A stretch of DNA of 64,000 bases, from the NCBI GenBank assembly GCA_024195265.1, contig JAJLRJ010000014.1, positions 26,763,181 through 26,827,180 on the forward strand. The letters are read 5' to 3'. The DNA comes from Dendrophyllia cribrosa (Eukaryota; Cnidaria; Anthozoa; Scleractinia; Dendrophylliidae). How positions within the stretch are numbered: position 1 is the first letter of the stretch; each line of letters opens with the position of its first letter. The translations under genes were made by a program, and so were the position numbers. Below, in pieces: positions 1 to 12,100 of this stretch. Below the pieces are notes generated by a model. It saw nothing but the letters and a program-made list of their open reading frames with translations. It did no database searches and was not told the DNA's origin.

Positions 1-3000
1 GGGTTGCCCAAGTATCTTCTTGTAAAGATCAACAATCTTTGAACACAGAGGAGACTTGAGAAGGTCATCAAACACTGCTTTCAGTGCCTTATCTAAAAAG
101 AAAAACAAAGGAAGATAAAACTCTTGAAACATTGAGGAATGTGGCATGAAGATCACAGGGTGTTGATAGGCCTACACAACTCCAACAGTGTTGGCAAAGT
201 GTTGACCAGGCAGGAGACTTTATCTAAGGGTTTGACAAGCATCTTACCATCCTGCCCATCTGGTTCATCGAAAACACGATGACTCCCTGTGTTGCTTTCC
301 AAGTTTCCTGCATCTGTTTCATCAGGTAACACAAGCTCAAATGTACCCATAGCAGAATCATACATCATCTCATAACAAGCGTATCCCAGAATAGTGTTAG
401 TGGGAAGTTCATAAGAGCGATGATGTGTCGCCTGGACCGTCGCCCCCAAGTAAATAGAAAACTTGGGTTTACCAGCATTCACATTGGCATCACCTGGATT
501 TAAAAAATAACAGTACTGTAATAAATAAAGGACTATTTGAATCTTAAAGGGACAGTCTGTAAAGAAAGATGTACAGAACAAAACAAAGCAAGTAGTTTGG
601 GGAAAAAGTGCAGGATATCATGCACAGAAATGGATTACAGTTCATCAAATTTGATTTCATGATAGGTGGTTTAGAAAATCAAAATTGTCACTCTGGTGAA
701 TTCTATATAAGTTCCTGCTTCTTCATTTTTTCTCCCTGTTTCAAGATAACAAAGCAAGTTCCAGACCATGAAAACATGATACATCACCTGCCAAACTCTC
801 CCTTTAAGGTCTTGGTTTTCACTAACATCATATCAAAATTCAGAAGCAAACAATAGATTTTGATTCCAAAATGTTTATGGAATTGTAGAAAGTTTAAAAC
901 TACACATCTTGGCCAAATTGTGAATAGTAACTCCATTTCTGATAATAAAATGAGTAGGAAATATAGCTGCACCATCCTAGACCTCCAATACATACTGCAC
1001 ATTAAACCATTTGAAGATGCAACAGACTGTGATTAGCACATTGGAATATCAACCTAACAGTTTTTTTATTGTTAATTGGTATAAGTCCAGATCACTGTAA
1101 TCCTTTTGCATCATTAATTAAATGAAACTGTTCTCTTCATTATAGTTTCTCTCTCAATACTTGTAAGCATATAAGTTAGTATCTGCGGAGATGGCATTAA
1201 CTTGAATAACAGCGGCCTGACATTTTTTTAAGAAATTATTTATAAGCTTGTGTGACATCTTGTGACATAGCCCCTTGAATCCTTATTAACATTACTCTTA
1301 TAAAAGAGACAATAAAACACTTTAATAATAATTTATTAATTTTTTTACCATAATGCTGAAGCAAAAACAGTCAATACCTTCTTCAAGTGAATTTGAATCA
1401 ACATCTGCATCACAACCAGTTGCAACAGTTTCGTAAACAATACAAAGACTTCGCCTCGGCTTGTGAATTATGTACTGCACAAAGTCGTGTTCCAGATTCA
1501 AAGTTTTGCCTGCTAGTGCCTCGTTCAAGTCACCCCACCCCACTTCTCTTTTTATCACGGTTCCAACATCCATGCTGACAGTAAATGCATCTATTGCTGA
1601 TATGTCTATTCCAAATTCAGTTGCAATCTTTGCTCCCAGTCTGCCATTAACATGAAACTTTGGTTCATTCTTGTAGTTTCGGATGAAAACAGATTTTTTA
1701 ATTTGGCTGCTAATGTCAACAGGCTAAAACATAAAGGAAAGAATAATTAATGGGCAGTATTGGTTATTACACTGATGCTATTCTAAATCACATAACATAG
1801 GTTAGCTGGCTTGTGGGGTGCACAACATTATACCTAAATGTACTTTTTAGATCATGTCATATTTCACAATTTCCTGCCATATATGTTGTGTGGATTGTAA
1901 TATATTTTATGGCAATAAGGAAAATAATTATAGCATAAGATTGTAGGTCCTTTGTTGCTAAGTAGCAAATCAGATTACACATAGCACTAGCAGCATTGGC
2001 AGTTTACACACCTGGATCTTGTTTATTTTTATGTCCATTTGACAGCATGTTTCTGTTTTTGTTGTTCTATTTTATTTTGTTACGTATTGTTTTGGTTTCT
2101 TTTTTTCTCACTGTTTTTCTTTTGTTCTTCTTTAACTCAGTATAACGATGGGGTGCTCATATTTTATAACCAGATGTCCTCAAGGTGGGAGTTGATTGTT
2201 CTGGCATGCAAAAAGTAACGTAGTATACTAAGAACTGTTCAGTTGCCTGGGGGATAGGGGTGGGGGGTGGGGAGCTCCCATATATAGCCAAATTATAGGG
2301 GCGGAGGGAGGGGGGAGGGTGCTGCCCAATGGGGTGTTGTTGTTTGACCAACATTAAAATCATAAATAGGGTATGGGTTTTTTTACTTAACTCTCTTAGG
2401 CAGGGTACATATGTGTCCTTCAGTTACAATGAAATGTTATCCCCGACATTTTCTGCAGTCCAACATGAACAAAGATGTTGTTATTTAAGCTTATAAAAGA
2501 TCATAAAACACTGACTCCATTTTAATACAAGGAACCTAGCCTGTTTTTGATATTAAAAACGGGGGTTCTAAGTTTGGCTCATCCTCGGTGTAAGAACCTG
2601 TCAAATTCACGAGTGACGTAAAACAAAGAAAACAAAAGGCATAAAACAATAGAGTCAACTGGGAATGCAATACTACAAAGGTAAAAAACAAAGGAAAAAG
2701 TCACAGGTTCTTACACCGAGGTAAACCCCTAAGTTTTGATTCTGAGCTTGGAATCTTAAAGTGTAAATAATCAAACGAAATTTGCAAAGTTGTCCTTTCC
2801 TGGGCGCTGTTCCTTTTTTTATGCACTGGGGATAAGAACTCAAGCAGACAGCTCACCTTCGTCAAAATCTCATTTAAAGTGAACGCAGTAGTTTCGTATT
2901 TGACTGGTTTCCAAGCCCATCGACTCTTCTTTTTTACCAAAACCCAGAGAATATTACAGCGGGAAGAAGAGTTTAAATCCACGATAGGATGCAGGGTTGA

Positions 3001-3075
3001 TCGCCCTGTATCTTTGACAAATTGCTTCGAACAACACTCAAACAACGCCATCTTGGATCGGAGATCAGAAGCCAT
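1..3075 (-). CDS. GSDME: Gasdermin E-like pore-forming protein (partial, 5' exons)
   Basis: Four exons join in phase on the minus strand: 3075-2857, 1723-1378, 493-248 and 92-1; the gene continues beyond the left edge. All junctions have GT/AG ends. About 300 residues are present. The N-terminus has the gasdermin E/pejvakin pattern: an amphipathic start ([16 protein letters not shown]), a [14 protein letters not shown] segment matching the KKRFWCW-KPKY block of vertebrate GSDME, then TLNEILT. Exon 3 carries the [10 protein letters not shown] and TFELVL strands near the end of the pore-forming domain. Next comes an inter-domain linker with two caspase-type tetrapeptides, DETD (about residues 246-249) and DEPD (about 264-267), close to the position of human DMPD. 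Gasdermins are cytosolic and autoinhibited; protease cleavage frees the N-terminal domain to form plasma-membrane pores (pyroptosis). Exon 4 starts a helical C-terminal domain. The ATG at 3075 is the first in frame after an upstream stop. Pejvakin is the main alternative, but it lacks such a linker. Confidence 0.9.
494..1377 (-). other. Gasdermin intron 2
   Basis: This 884-bp AT-rich intron lies between exons 2 and 3 of the gasdermin gene. The small open frames inside it (around 608-856 and 784-1002) have no recognisable domain or splice logic. I see no repeat family here. Confidence 0.7.
1724..2856 (-). other. Gasdermin intron 1
   Basis: This 1.1-kb intron contains a G-rich purine stretch around 2250-2320 with several GGGG runs. 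A 15-bp word, cacaggttcttacac, occurs at about 2702-2717 and a related one, gtgtaagaacctgtca, at about 2589-2604, so the two form a loose inverted pair around 2589-2717. Nothing coding is seen. Confidence 0.5.
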
Positions 3076-3789
3076 GGCGACAGAATAGGATTATGGGAAA
3101 TGTTTTGATTTTTCGAGAAAAATGGGCGGGAAAAATTGCCCGGAATACACTTTGTTTGCCCCACAAATTTTGCATAAACTATTGTTTGTAAATGCTCTTG
3201 GGCCGGGAGGACTGCATATATTGGTTGCGATCCTACTTTATCGGTTTCTGTCGGATGGTGTCTCGCAAAGTCTTTTTTTACATAGTCAGATCAGCCCTGC
3301 AGTTTATTCAGTGTATGTTTGTTCATTTTTTTGGCTGGTTAGGTCTCTCGCAGATCCTACGTATACCTTTAGCAGCATTATCGTTTGCGGTCCTTTGCAG
3401 ATTTCACTTTTATTTGTATTATGGGAAATTCGAAAATAGAGAATAGAGCTATTCACCTTTTGAACAACCGGGGCCAGGAATAATATTTTCAGAAAAGGAA
3501 TTGTGATCCCAGGTCACAAAGATTCATCAAGAAAAATAAGCAGTTAATTACTTTATTTGGCCACAACATTTGACATGATAGAGGTCGGGGTCAGAAATTT
3601 TTCAAGCAGCCCTACAGTATACCGTAGAGTTCCAAAATTAAGTAGCGGTCCCGTTACTTTTGGAATTAGCAGGCCTATTGGCTAAGCCCTAAGACAACTG
3701 ACTAAGGGGCCCTAACTTTGAGGACCCATGAGACATCCCGGCTTTTACCACCGTAAATGTCATGGGCGATTCGAGGGTAAGTCTTGCGA

Positions 3790-4490
3790 CTTGCACATCA
3801 ACGTTGACGAGAGCATTGCGAGACAAGCTGCAGATTACATGTTACACGCGCGCAACTTATATCGCAACGCTGACGAAATTATTGCGAGACAAGTTGCAGA
3901 TTACATGTTACACGCCCGGGAGGGGGACTCCCATATAAAAATGACGGGGGTGCTCGTCGGAAATTTTCGAAAAACACCCTAAAAGGTACCAGAATCTCGT
4001 TTGATGGGTGTGACTCAAAAGAAGTTTTACCCCAAAGAGGTACCAATTCTAAACAACACATGTCATATTTCTGTTATATTTTTTTGGCTCAATACCCTAA
4101 AGGGTACCGCGATAATTCTGACGGTGGTCATTTTAGATTTTCGTACCCTAAGCGGTACCAAACTGCAAATTTTGATCCCTTAAAGGTACGACGAGCACCC
4201 TCGTCATTTTCATACGGGAGTCCCCCCCGGGGAGTTACACGCGCGCAACTTATATTGCAACGCTGACGAAATCATTGCGAGACAAGCTGCAGATTACATG
4301 TTACACGCGCGCAACTTATATCGCAACGTTGACAAGAGCATTGAGAGACAAGCTGCAGATTACACGTTACACGCGCGCAACTTATATCGCAACGTTGACA
4401 AGAGCATTGAGAGACAAGCTGCAGATTACACGTTACACGCTTTCAACTTATATCACAACGCTGACGAGAGCATGCGAGACAAGTTACTTA
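3790..4490 (+). repeat. 66-bp tandem repeat array interrupted by a MITE
   Basis: The unit contains gagacaag, ctgcagattaca, gttacacgcgcgcaactt and tatcgcaacg(c/t)tgacga. The word gagac recurs at 3820, 3886, 4279, 4345, 4411 and 4476, giving spacings of 66, 393, 66, 66 and 65. The 393 gap equals 66 + 327, the size of the inserted element plus its 9-bp target duplication. Because 66 is 22 codons, the array stays open in some frames, which explains the 83-92 aa frames across 4275-4576; there is no sign that it is coding. Degenerate single units lie downstream at about 4590-4660 and 5455-5620. Confidence 0.9.
3916..4233. mobile_element. MITE with ~40-bp TIRs and 9-bp target duplication
   Basis: The left end (ggactcccatataaaaatga, then cgggggtgctcgtcg) is mirrored by the right end (cgacgagcaccctcgtcatt, then ttcatacgggagtcc) as an imperfect terminal inverted repeat. 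The interior has repeated gg(g)taccaa blocks. Direct copies of gttacacgc flank it at 3907-3915 and 4234-4242. Removing 327 bp restores exact 66-bp periodicity of the host array, so both boundaries are well fixed. Related copies lie at about 44811-44955 and 45484-45595. It has no coding capacity; the transposase superfamily is not established (a 9-bp duplication would fit Mutator-like elements). Confidence 0.9.
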
Positions 4491-4558
4491 TTAGATTTCA
4501 AATGGACAGACTGCAAATCACAGTAGTTGCTAAAAATATATATATATATATCTGTGTC

Positions 4559-4597
<39 letters not shown>

Positions 4598-6100
4598 GTT
4601 ACACGCGCACAACTTACATCGCAACGCTGATGAAAGCATTGCGAGACATGTTGTAGATTGGAACGCTTTGCCTCTCGTCTCCGTAAACGCTGACTCTGTC
4701 GCCGCTTTTCACTCAAGCATTTGTAATAAAACGCTTGTTTATTAGTAGTTTATTTTGCAGTAGTTTGTTCGCTAACTTAATTTAATCGCTGCCTGAGCGT
4801 GAGTTTTATATTTTTCGTATGCGTGCGTAAGTACATCTACATAAATTTAAAGTCATACAAAGGGGGATACCACTCACTGCAAGACGTTAAAAATAAACTA
4901 ATGAATATAAATATTTTCGTAGTATTGAGTAGTTCGTTCGTTGATTGGTTAACGAATGAACTCTATGTAATTTGTAATCGCCTTCGCTGTAAATATTTCA
5001 TCTGAGCACCCGTGCTGACCACCATTACCGGATTAGCTAGCTAAAGATAATTACACTAATTTAAGATTAAAGACTAGTGGTTCCTAATGGAAGGTAAAGT
5101 GCTGCGAGCAGATGGCCTAATTATAAAGCATCATATTTTTTAATTGCCCTAAAAAATTTTGGGAGGTACCTAATGTCCAAAATTGATTGTGGAAAAGAGG
5201 AGGGAATGTAAGTCTTCGATGTCTTTTTGATTTAGGTGAAATATGCGGGCAAAATAAACTAACGCGTACAAGATAAAGAGAACAATGACAACAAAGCTAA
5301 GAGTGAATATATGTCTGTTAATGTATATGTTTGGGACCACAATGGGTTGTTTGGCACATCGGCTACCGAGCCATTCGCTCAGTTCGGTTTGTTTACGACC
5401 ACAATGGGCAAAATATCGAGAATCAAACCAGTATGAGTTAAATAGGACTGCTGCTCGTGTTACACGCGCCCAACTTGCCTCGCAACGTTGCGAAAAGTAG
5501 AGAAGTGTTCAGCTTTTTCTGCAACATTCAAAGCAATTTTTCGTTGTGAGACAAGTCGCGAGGGGAGGGTGTTACACGTGTAACTTCATCCTTAACTTGT
5601 CTCACAACAGCTCTTGTAAGCGCTGCGTTGAAAGTTGCAGGAAAGAATTGCCGCGTGTAGCAACGTCTTCAGTAGATATATTCGGTTCAGGCTTGCGTTT
5701 CTCGAAACTCCCGATGACGTTTCGGCCCCGAAAGCTATTTTTTAAATGTTTCTAACGAAAGGCGTTGAAGGTTTTAGCCCACAAATCAGCTAAAGTTGTG
5801 TAGTAAAAACGTAAGATTTTATTGCTTAGCTTTCAAAATCAACAAAAACCGAATCTTTATTGGTAAACATTCTGCACGTAACACAGCTTTTCGGGTCTGA
5901 AAAGGTTTCGGGGCTTTCGACAAACGCAGGCCAGGATTTTCCTCGGGAAAGTTGGTACACACGTACCAGATGCATTTTTCCGTCGTGAAAAGGTCATTTA
6001 CCGCGGTAAAATTGTACCGTGTAGCCGCACCTGCCGGTTATACCTAATAAATAAACTGTTACTGTGGAAACTTTGTGGCAGTCAAGCTTTTACACTGTTA

Positions 6101-9100
6101 TTAGGATTTCATCGCAGAGGAGCTGGAATTGTGGCCAGCCGATAAAAGAAGTGTTCGATATTCAGTGATGATAGAAGTTTCCTCTTCTAGTGACAGATTC
6201 AAATGAGCTTCTTCGTCTTCGGTGGCGAGATCTGGCACGAGTTCATTCACAGCTTCTTTTAGATCCTGATCTTCTTCTTCTCCTTCACTATGGCTTTCGG
6301 GGGATTCATCTAAAACACGCCGGAAAACATTAAAAATAAATCAGAATAAAAAAACAGTCGTTATAATTATAAATGCCGTCTTTCTCCATTTAACCCTTTC
6401 CCTCCCAGAGTCAATAACGGAGACATGTAATGCAGTTCTAACTTTTGAAGCTGTCGACAAAATTTTAAGGAGTGACCATTCAAATAAAATTTCTTTGGCA
6501 GTAATTTTACATGGTACCATTTCTTTTTCAATATTTTACGAAATGAAATTTGGGATTTTTCTTGAATTTTGATTTTTGGGAGTGTAAAGGATTAACTACT
6601 TCAAACTTTGGCAACGTCCACACTAGCCGTTTTCTCATTGAAAACACATTAAAGTTTTTCATACATACTTGTGTGTTCTCGTTTGAAAACGCGTAAATTT
6701 AAATACGAGTTCGCATGCGAAAACTACTTTTCTTGGAGACTGGAGAGCGTATTGATAAAGATCGGTTTCGGTCGTCGAAACGTCGTATTAGTCTAAAACG
6801 TTATGCGTTTTGAAACAAAAACGTAGTTAATGTGAACGGGGCTTTAGATTATAAAACACTGAGTCTTTGAATATCACGCAAGAACCAGATAATCGCTAGC
6901 CTCACTACATTCACGTAAATTAATGTTCACTGTGACGCCGATTAAGCTACGAATCTGAGGACTGAAATTTTCTGTTGTGCCCTATATAAGGTGGTTCCGT
7001 AACTGTTGAGTCTGGAATTAAATGCATATGCTAAAGTTTAACCATTTAAACGAAAATAACTGAGAAGACCTTTCAAAGTTCTGCAGAATGTACTTTATGA
7101 TTATTTTCAAATTTAGACTTTGGGTGCATTTGGGAGACTGAGAGTTTTCTTACAGAGTCCATCAGTGGACCTTAATTTATGTTAATTTATTTAGCTCTTA
7201 CCTTGACTTAAATGCGATACTGGAGGAAGCACTCCTCCATTTGACACCAACATATTAATAGCTTTGGAAACATCACCATGGCATCGCTTCAGAGCCTCCT
7301 TAAAAGATTCGACTGCAAAACCCATAGACATGGCCTAAGGAAAAAAGTTCATTATACAATCAAAAGGTCATTATACAATCTGTTTGAATCCTGCTCAATT
7401 TTGACCAACTGTACACTTTGTATTTCTTACTGATAGGAGCTCTTACAACCCGCGTTTTTAAGGACTCTTACGAACGGCGTTTTTTAAGGACTCTTACAAC
7501 CGGCGTTTTTATGCAGTATTGCGAACGGCGTTTTTAAGAACTCTTACCCCGGCGTTTTTAAGTAGCATTGCATCCGGCGCTTGCCGACGGCGTTAAGAAG
7601 TCAGTTATGTAGTGAGCACCAGTTACATAGGGTTATTTCCATGGGATATATTATATAGGGTGTTGTATCGTAAATTTTAGTACTGTTTTTATGTAAGGGT
7701 CTGTGTCGAGTTACTGATAATGATTCGACATTTCATTCTAATAGTGAAAGTACAGATTTACTGTCAGTTATTTGGAAGTTGTTAATTGCCTTAACGTACT
7801 CTAATCTTGCAAAAGATTTGATCGTTTCAAAACGATAAAATTTAAGAAAAAATAGCTTACCTGAGCAACACGTTCATCAGAAATCTGTATATCATTGGAA
7901 GATGACGTGGCCGAACTGAAAGTAACGAATAAGTTTATATTACATGATAAACGTTTAAGAAATAGCTTTTGACAAAGATCAAGTGTCACTAAAGTATTCT
8001 AGTGCCACAGGTTACCCAGTTTCATAATTGTTATGTGTTACCCTCATTGGAAATAAAGTTGGGTACCGTATTTCCTCGAATAATGGCCGGGGCGATTATT
8101 AACTTTTTTCACTCCAAAAGAGGGAAATTATTCGTGGGGAGGCGATTAATCGAGGGGGCGATTCTTTCAAATATTGCTTGCTGAAAGTGCTAATGTGCAA
8201 ATTAGAGAGCTCCAATAAATAAAGGAAAGAGTCAAATAAATGGACATCACTGAAGCAAACCAATATGAAACCTGTGCTTTTGTGACTTTTCTGTAATTGC
8301 AACGATTACATCAAAGCTTGTTTCCTGTACAAGAAATAAATTTTTAACTTGACTGGGAGGAAGTGAAAGAAAGATAAAGGAGGTGATTTTTTCAAATATT
8401 TCCACCAAAGGGGGGAGATTTTTCGAGGGGGGGGGGGGGGGGGGCGATTAATCGAGGGACGGCTATTATTCAAGGAAATACGTTATTATAAATTGGTTGT
8501 GTTATTGTTATTTCTAAAGCCATGGGCAGACGAAGTCAACACAATTCTGTAAATAAAAATTCAGGTAATTATCAAAGTTTTCTTACATTCTGTCATCAGG
8601 AAGATCCAGCATATCTGCATGATCTTGAAGAACCTGAAGACAAGAAATAAATAAAGCAAAAGGGAAATATTTAGTTTCAAGAAAATTGCTTTGCAATTCC
8701 GCGTGATTTCTCTTACCTGTAGTGCGTTATTAACATCATTGTTAGCCTGTCTCAGAGCTGAAGCTGCCTTTTTTGCGGAGAAACCCATTTCTACAAGAGT
8801 TTTATACGTGTCCACATTTACCCTGGATAAAATAAACAGTGACACTGAAATCAGACAGCATTCTTCTCAGATGTGAAGCACTCTTCACTCTTAAACTGCG
8901 ATCAGATCCAATTTCTGCAATGCTCTTACTTCATCTTATGTGGTCGCTCATATTTTTCGTTTCGCGTTTTCCGCGGGAATGGTTTACCGAGCGAAACAAA
9001 AATAGAGCCAAATCGCAGTTTATTTCACACTCACAGCCAATCCTTAGTCGTTTTATGTAGTTCTAACTTTAAGCTTGTGGGAGATATCCCAAAGTGTCAC

Positions 9101-12100
9101 CGTTGAATTGAGAGTTACCGAGCATTACTTTCGCGTAAATATGTGTATTATGTGTTATACAAGGTGGTTTTAACCTTTGAGTCTGAGGGATGAAATAATT
9201 AAGTGTGACCATTCCAATGAAGGCAGAAGCACATCAAAGATGGTGTTGTTTATTTCGTTTATTTAGATACTCTAGGCAGAGAAAGTGTAGTTGTAACAGA
9301 AATGCCCAGAAAAGACTGCGACGCATACCATTCTCCTGCTCCAGTCTTTCCTAATTTTCTTTCAAGTCTTTTTCGTTTTCTTTCTTTCTCTTCCTTATCT
9401 CTTCTCACTTGTTTTTCCTGTTGTTAAAAAAGAAACAATTGACAAAAGTAATGCAGCGATAAAATAACGATGGTAAAATATTACTCAGTCCCTTGACAAT
9501 GGCGGTTATTCCTATTTATATATGTAGCTTAACCATGCATGGACTCAGCGGAGTACAACCGATACTCCTCCACGAACTACAAGTCCATCACTGTCACTTT
9601 TATCCTGTTGTTAAAAATGTAACAATTAACAAAAGTAATGCAGCGATAAAATAACGATGGAAAAATATTACTCAGTCCCTTGACAATGGCGGTTATTCCT
9701 GTTTATATATGTAGCTTAACCATGCATGGACTCAGCGGAGTACAACCGATACTCCTCCACGAACTACAAGTCCATCACTGTCACTTTTATAGTTAATAAA
9801 AGGCACAGCACGCCAAACGCCTTTGTTACATGATATTATTCGCACCTTAACCTATGATGGTGCAAAACCGCATGAGATTTTGGACCGTGGTGAAGCATCT
9901 CTTGACCCACGTTAACAGAAACGTTTTCGAGACCGAAAAGTTCGAGACCCTGTCAATCGATGTAAAATAATTGAAAGAAAAAGTAAAAAAGGTTCCCTTC
10001 GGGGAACATGTGTCTACTGCACGCTGCTGCTAAATTTTTGGATTTACAGTTAATTCAACCTTTTGACTCGCATGGATATTTGCTCATTCTGCAGAGAATA
10101 CAGTGCTCCGCTCCCACGAGCTCCGCTGCGATCTACATTTACTAAATATGATCACCTTTAGAATATCTGTAAGCACCATAAAAAAAGAAGTTTCTACTGA
10201 ATATTCCCGTCTATTAAGGTCTCCATTGCCTCGTTACATTCTAAAAACACTTGGGGAACCTAAAACATGGGGGAAACGATGAAACAAAAACACCTAGTGG
10301 AGAGGGCTTGCAGCAGAGCTGAAAAACGTGGGCCTCTCTTGGAAAGACGCTAAGACCATTTTATTTCTCTACGTCAGATATCCAATAATTTTGTCTTCTT
10401 ACATTTTAGGGGAAACGATGATGGCGAAGGCCCAAGAACACCTAGTGGAGAGGACTTGAAAAACCTAGAAAAAAAGTAGGCCTATCTTGGGAAGATGCTA
10501 AGACCATTTCATTTCTCTAAAGAGATCCAAGTGGAGCAAGATTATACATGCCCTTGGGGAAAATAGAAATGCATTCCCACCGGGTGCCCTCACTACTCAC
10601 TCCCCCTAAGCTATATAAGATTTGGAAAAAGTGAGCCCGGAGGCGAGAAGGAGCGGAAGCTAAAGATAAATGTACAAGATGCAAGCCATCGCTGCGGGGA
10701 GGAGGGAGGGGTGTGCCAAGCGGACGTCTGGCGGCCGTTTAAACGAAAAAGAGGAATAAACAGGTTAAAAGCAGCCTATTTATACCCGATTGTGTACAAG
10801 GAATTAGCATGATGAACTTAACCACGGGCTAATGCATGCATGGGAATTTTAAAGTCAAATAAAACCGGATTTGAGGCATTTGTACGTGATGGTTCCAGTG
10901 AGAATAGGTGTCCAGTCTAGTAGATTGAACAAGTCAGATAATTTACTGTTGCTGGCGCGTAGCTCAAGTTCCTGTAGCATGACTGAAGTGACTCCAATGA
11001 ATTGCATCAGTGCTAGTCCTGCAGTCGCAGGGTCCCCCAGAAGATAATTATTTAGGGTTTAAGCAAATTGTGCTTCATTTAAACCTAAGTAATTAATGTA
11101 CAGCCTTAATGAACACATTTTACTAACATTGTCACCTGTCTTCTTTGTGTAATGTAATCCACGGCTGAGGTTAAATCACCCTGACAAGCTCTTAAACCAA
11201 GCCGAGCTTCTGACTCAGAAAATCCCATCAACAACACTACAAACACGCCAAAAATTAAAAGATTAGAATTATAAACCACTTCCCCCACCTTCTTAACTCT
11301 TTCACTTTCAATAGCGTTGCTCTTAAAATACTGACTGCGAGGTTGAACAAACGTTGCTTAACTTTCTCTACATACATTCTGTGATAAGTATGACAATGAT
11401 GTACCAATTTATTCATCACTAGTTTCTTTACAATTATGGAAAAATAAAATGTTAAGAAACTTACATTGGGTCAGTTGATGTTTGTCAATGTGCAATTTTC
11501 CTTGAACAAGATCAGCCTACAATGGATAACAAACAGGACAATGAGATGTATCTTAGTTAGATTATGTAGTTGTCTGTATATATTTCTGTTGCAGTATCTA
11601 TATATGGAGACTTATCTTAAGCAAAACAATTCAGTGCTAGTTGTTAACTCATATGCACTACTCTGTGCAGGGGTTAAAGAATGGCGGAATTCGATGGCGA
11701 GGGAGAGGGAGGGGAGGGGAGGGGAAAAGGGAGAGAGGGGAAGGGGAAAGGGAGAGAGGGGAGAGGGAGGAGGCTGCAGGAGATAGGGAAACAAGAACTG
11801 CTAACTCAGACCCAGTGTGAGTCACTCTGAGTTAACATAATCACCGCCGATAGTAACCTTTATTACTACTGCATTGGTCCACACTCCTGAGCCAGAGCAT
11901 GATTATGCTAACCCACAATTAGCGTCAATTTTTAATCCAGCTAAATAACTCCAATTGTGATTTTCCCAAGGTTTTTCTGTCCTTTACTTTAAACTTTGAC
12001 TTGTCTTCACCTGTTGCTTGAAATTAGCTTTTGAAAACATTTTTAATGAGAGAAATGATACTCTTGGTTAATTTTTAATCTTGGATAAGCGTTAATTGGT

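Larger units (their letters stand above)
3076..6100. other. Intergenic region between gasdermin E and NUB1
   Basis: This 3-kb stretch separates the gasdermin start from the NUB1 stop codon. It holds the 66-bp tandem array (3790-4490) with its inserted MITE, scattered single copies of the same motif (4590-4660, 5455-5500, 5545-5620), and otherwise AT-rich DNA. The two overlapping open frames at 3122-3446 are not supported by any motif. A CCCATAATCC block just upstream of the gasdermin ATG (about 3090-3105, minus strand) resembles ZNF143/Staf-type promoter sites, but this is weak. Two tttatt words near 5816 and 5856 could be minus-strand AATAAA poly(A) signals for NUB1. Confidence 0.6.

Noticed and set aside
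3122..3446. Hydrophobic 105- and 84-codon frames upstream of gasdermin
   Set aside because: Overlapping frames in AT-rich sequence, no domain, no splice context; hydrophobicity follows from T-rich codons.
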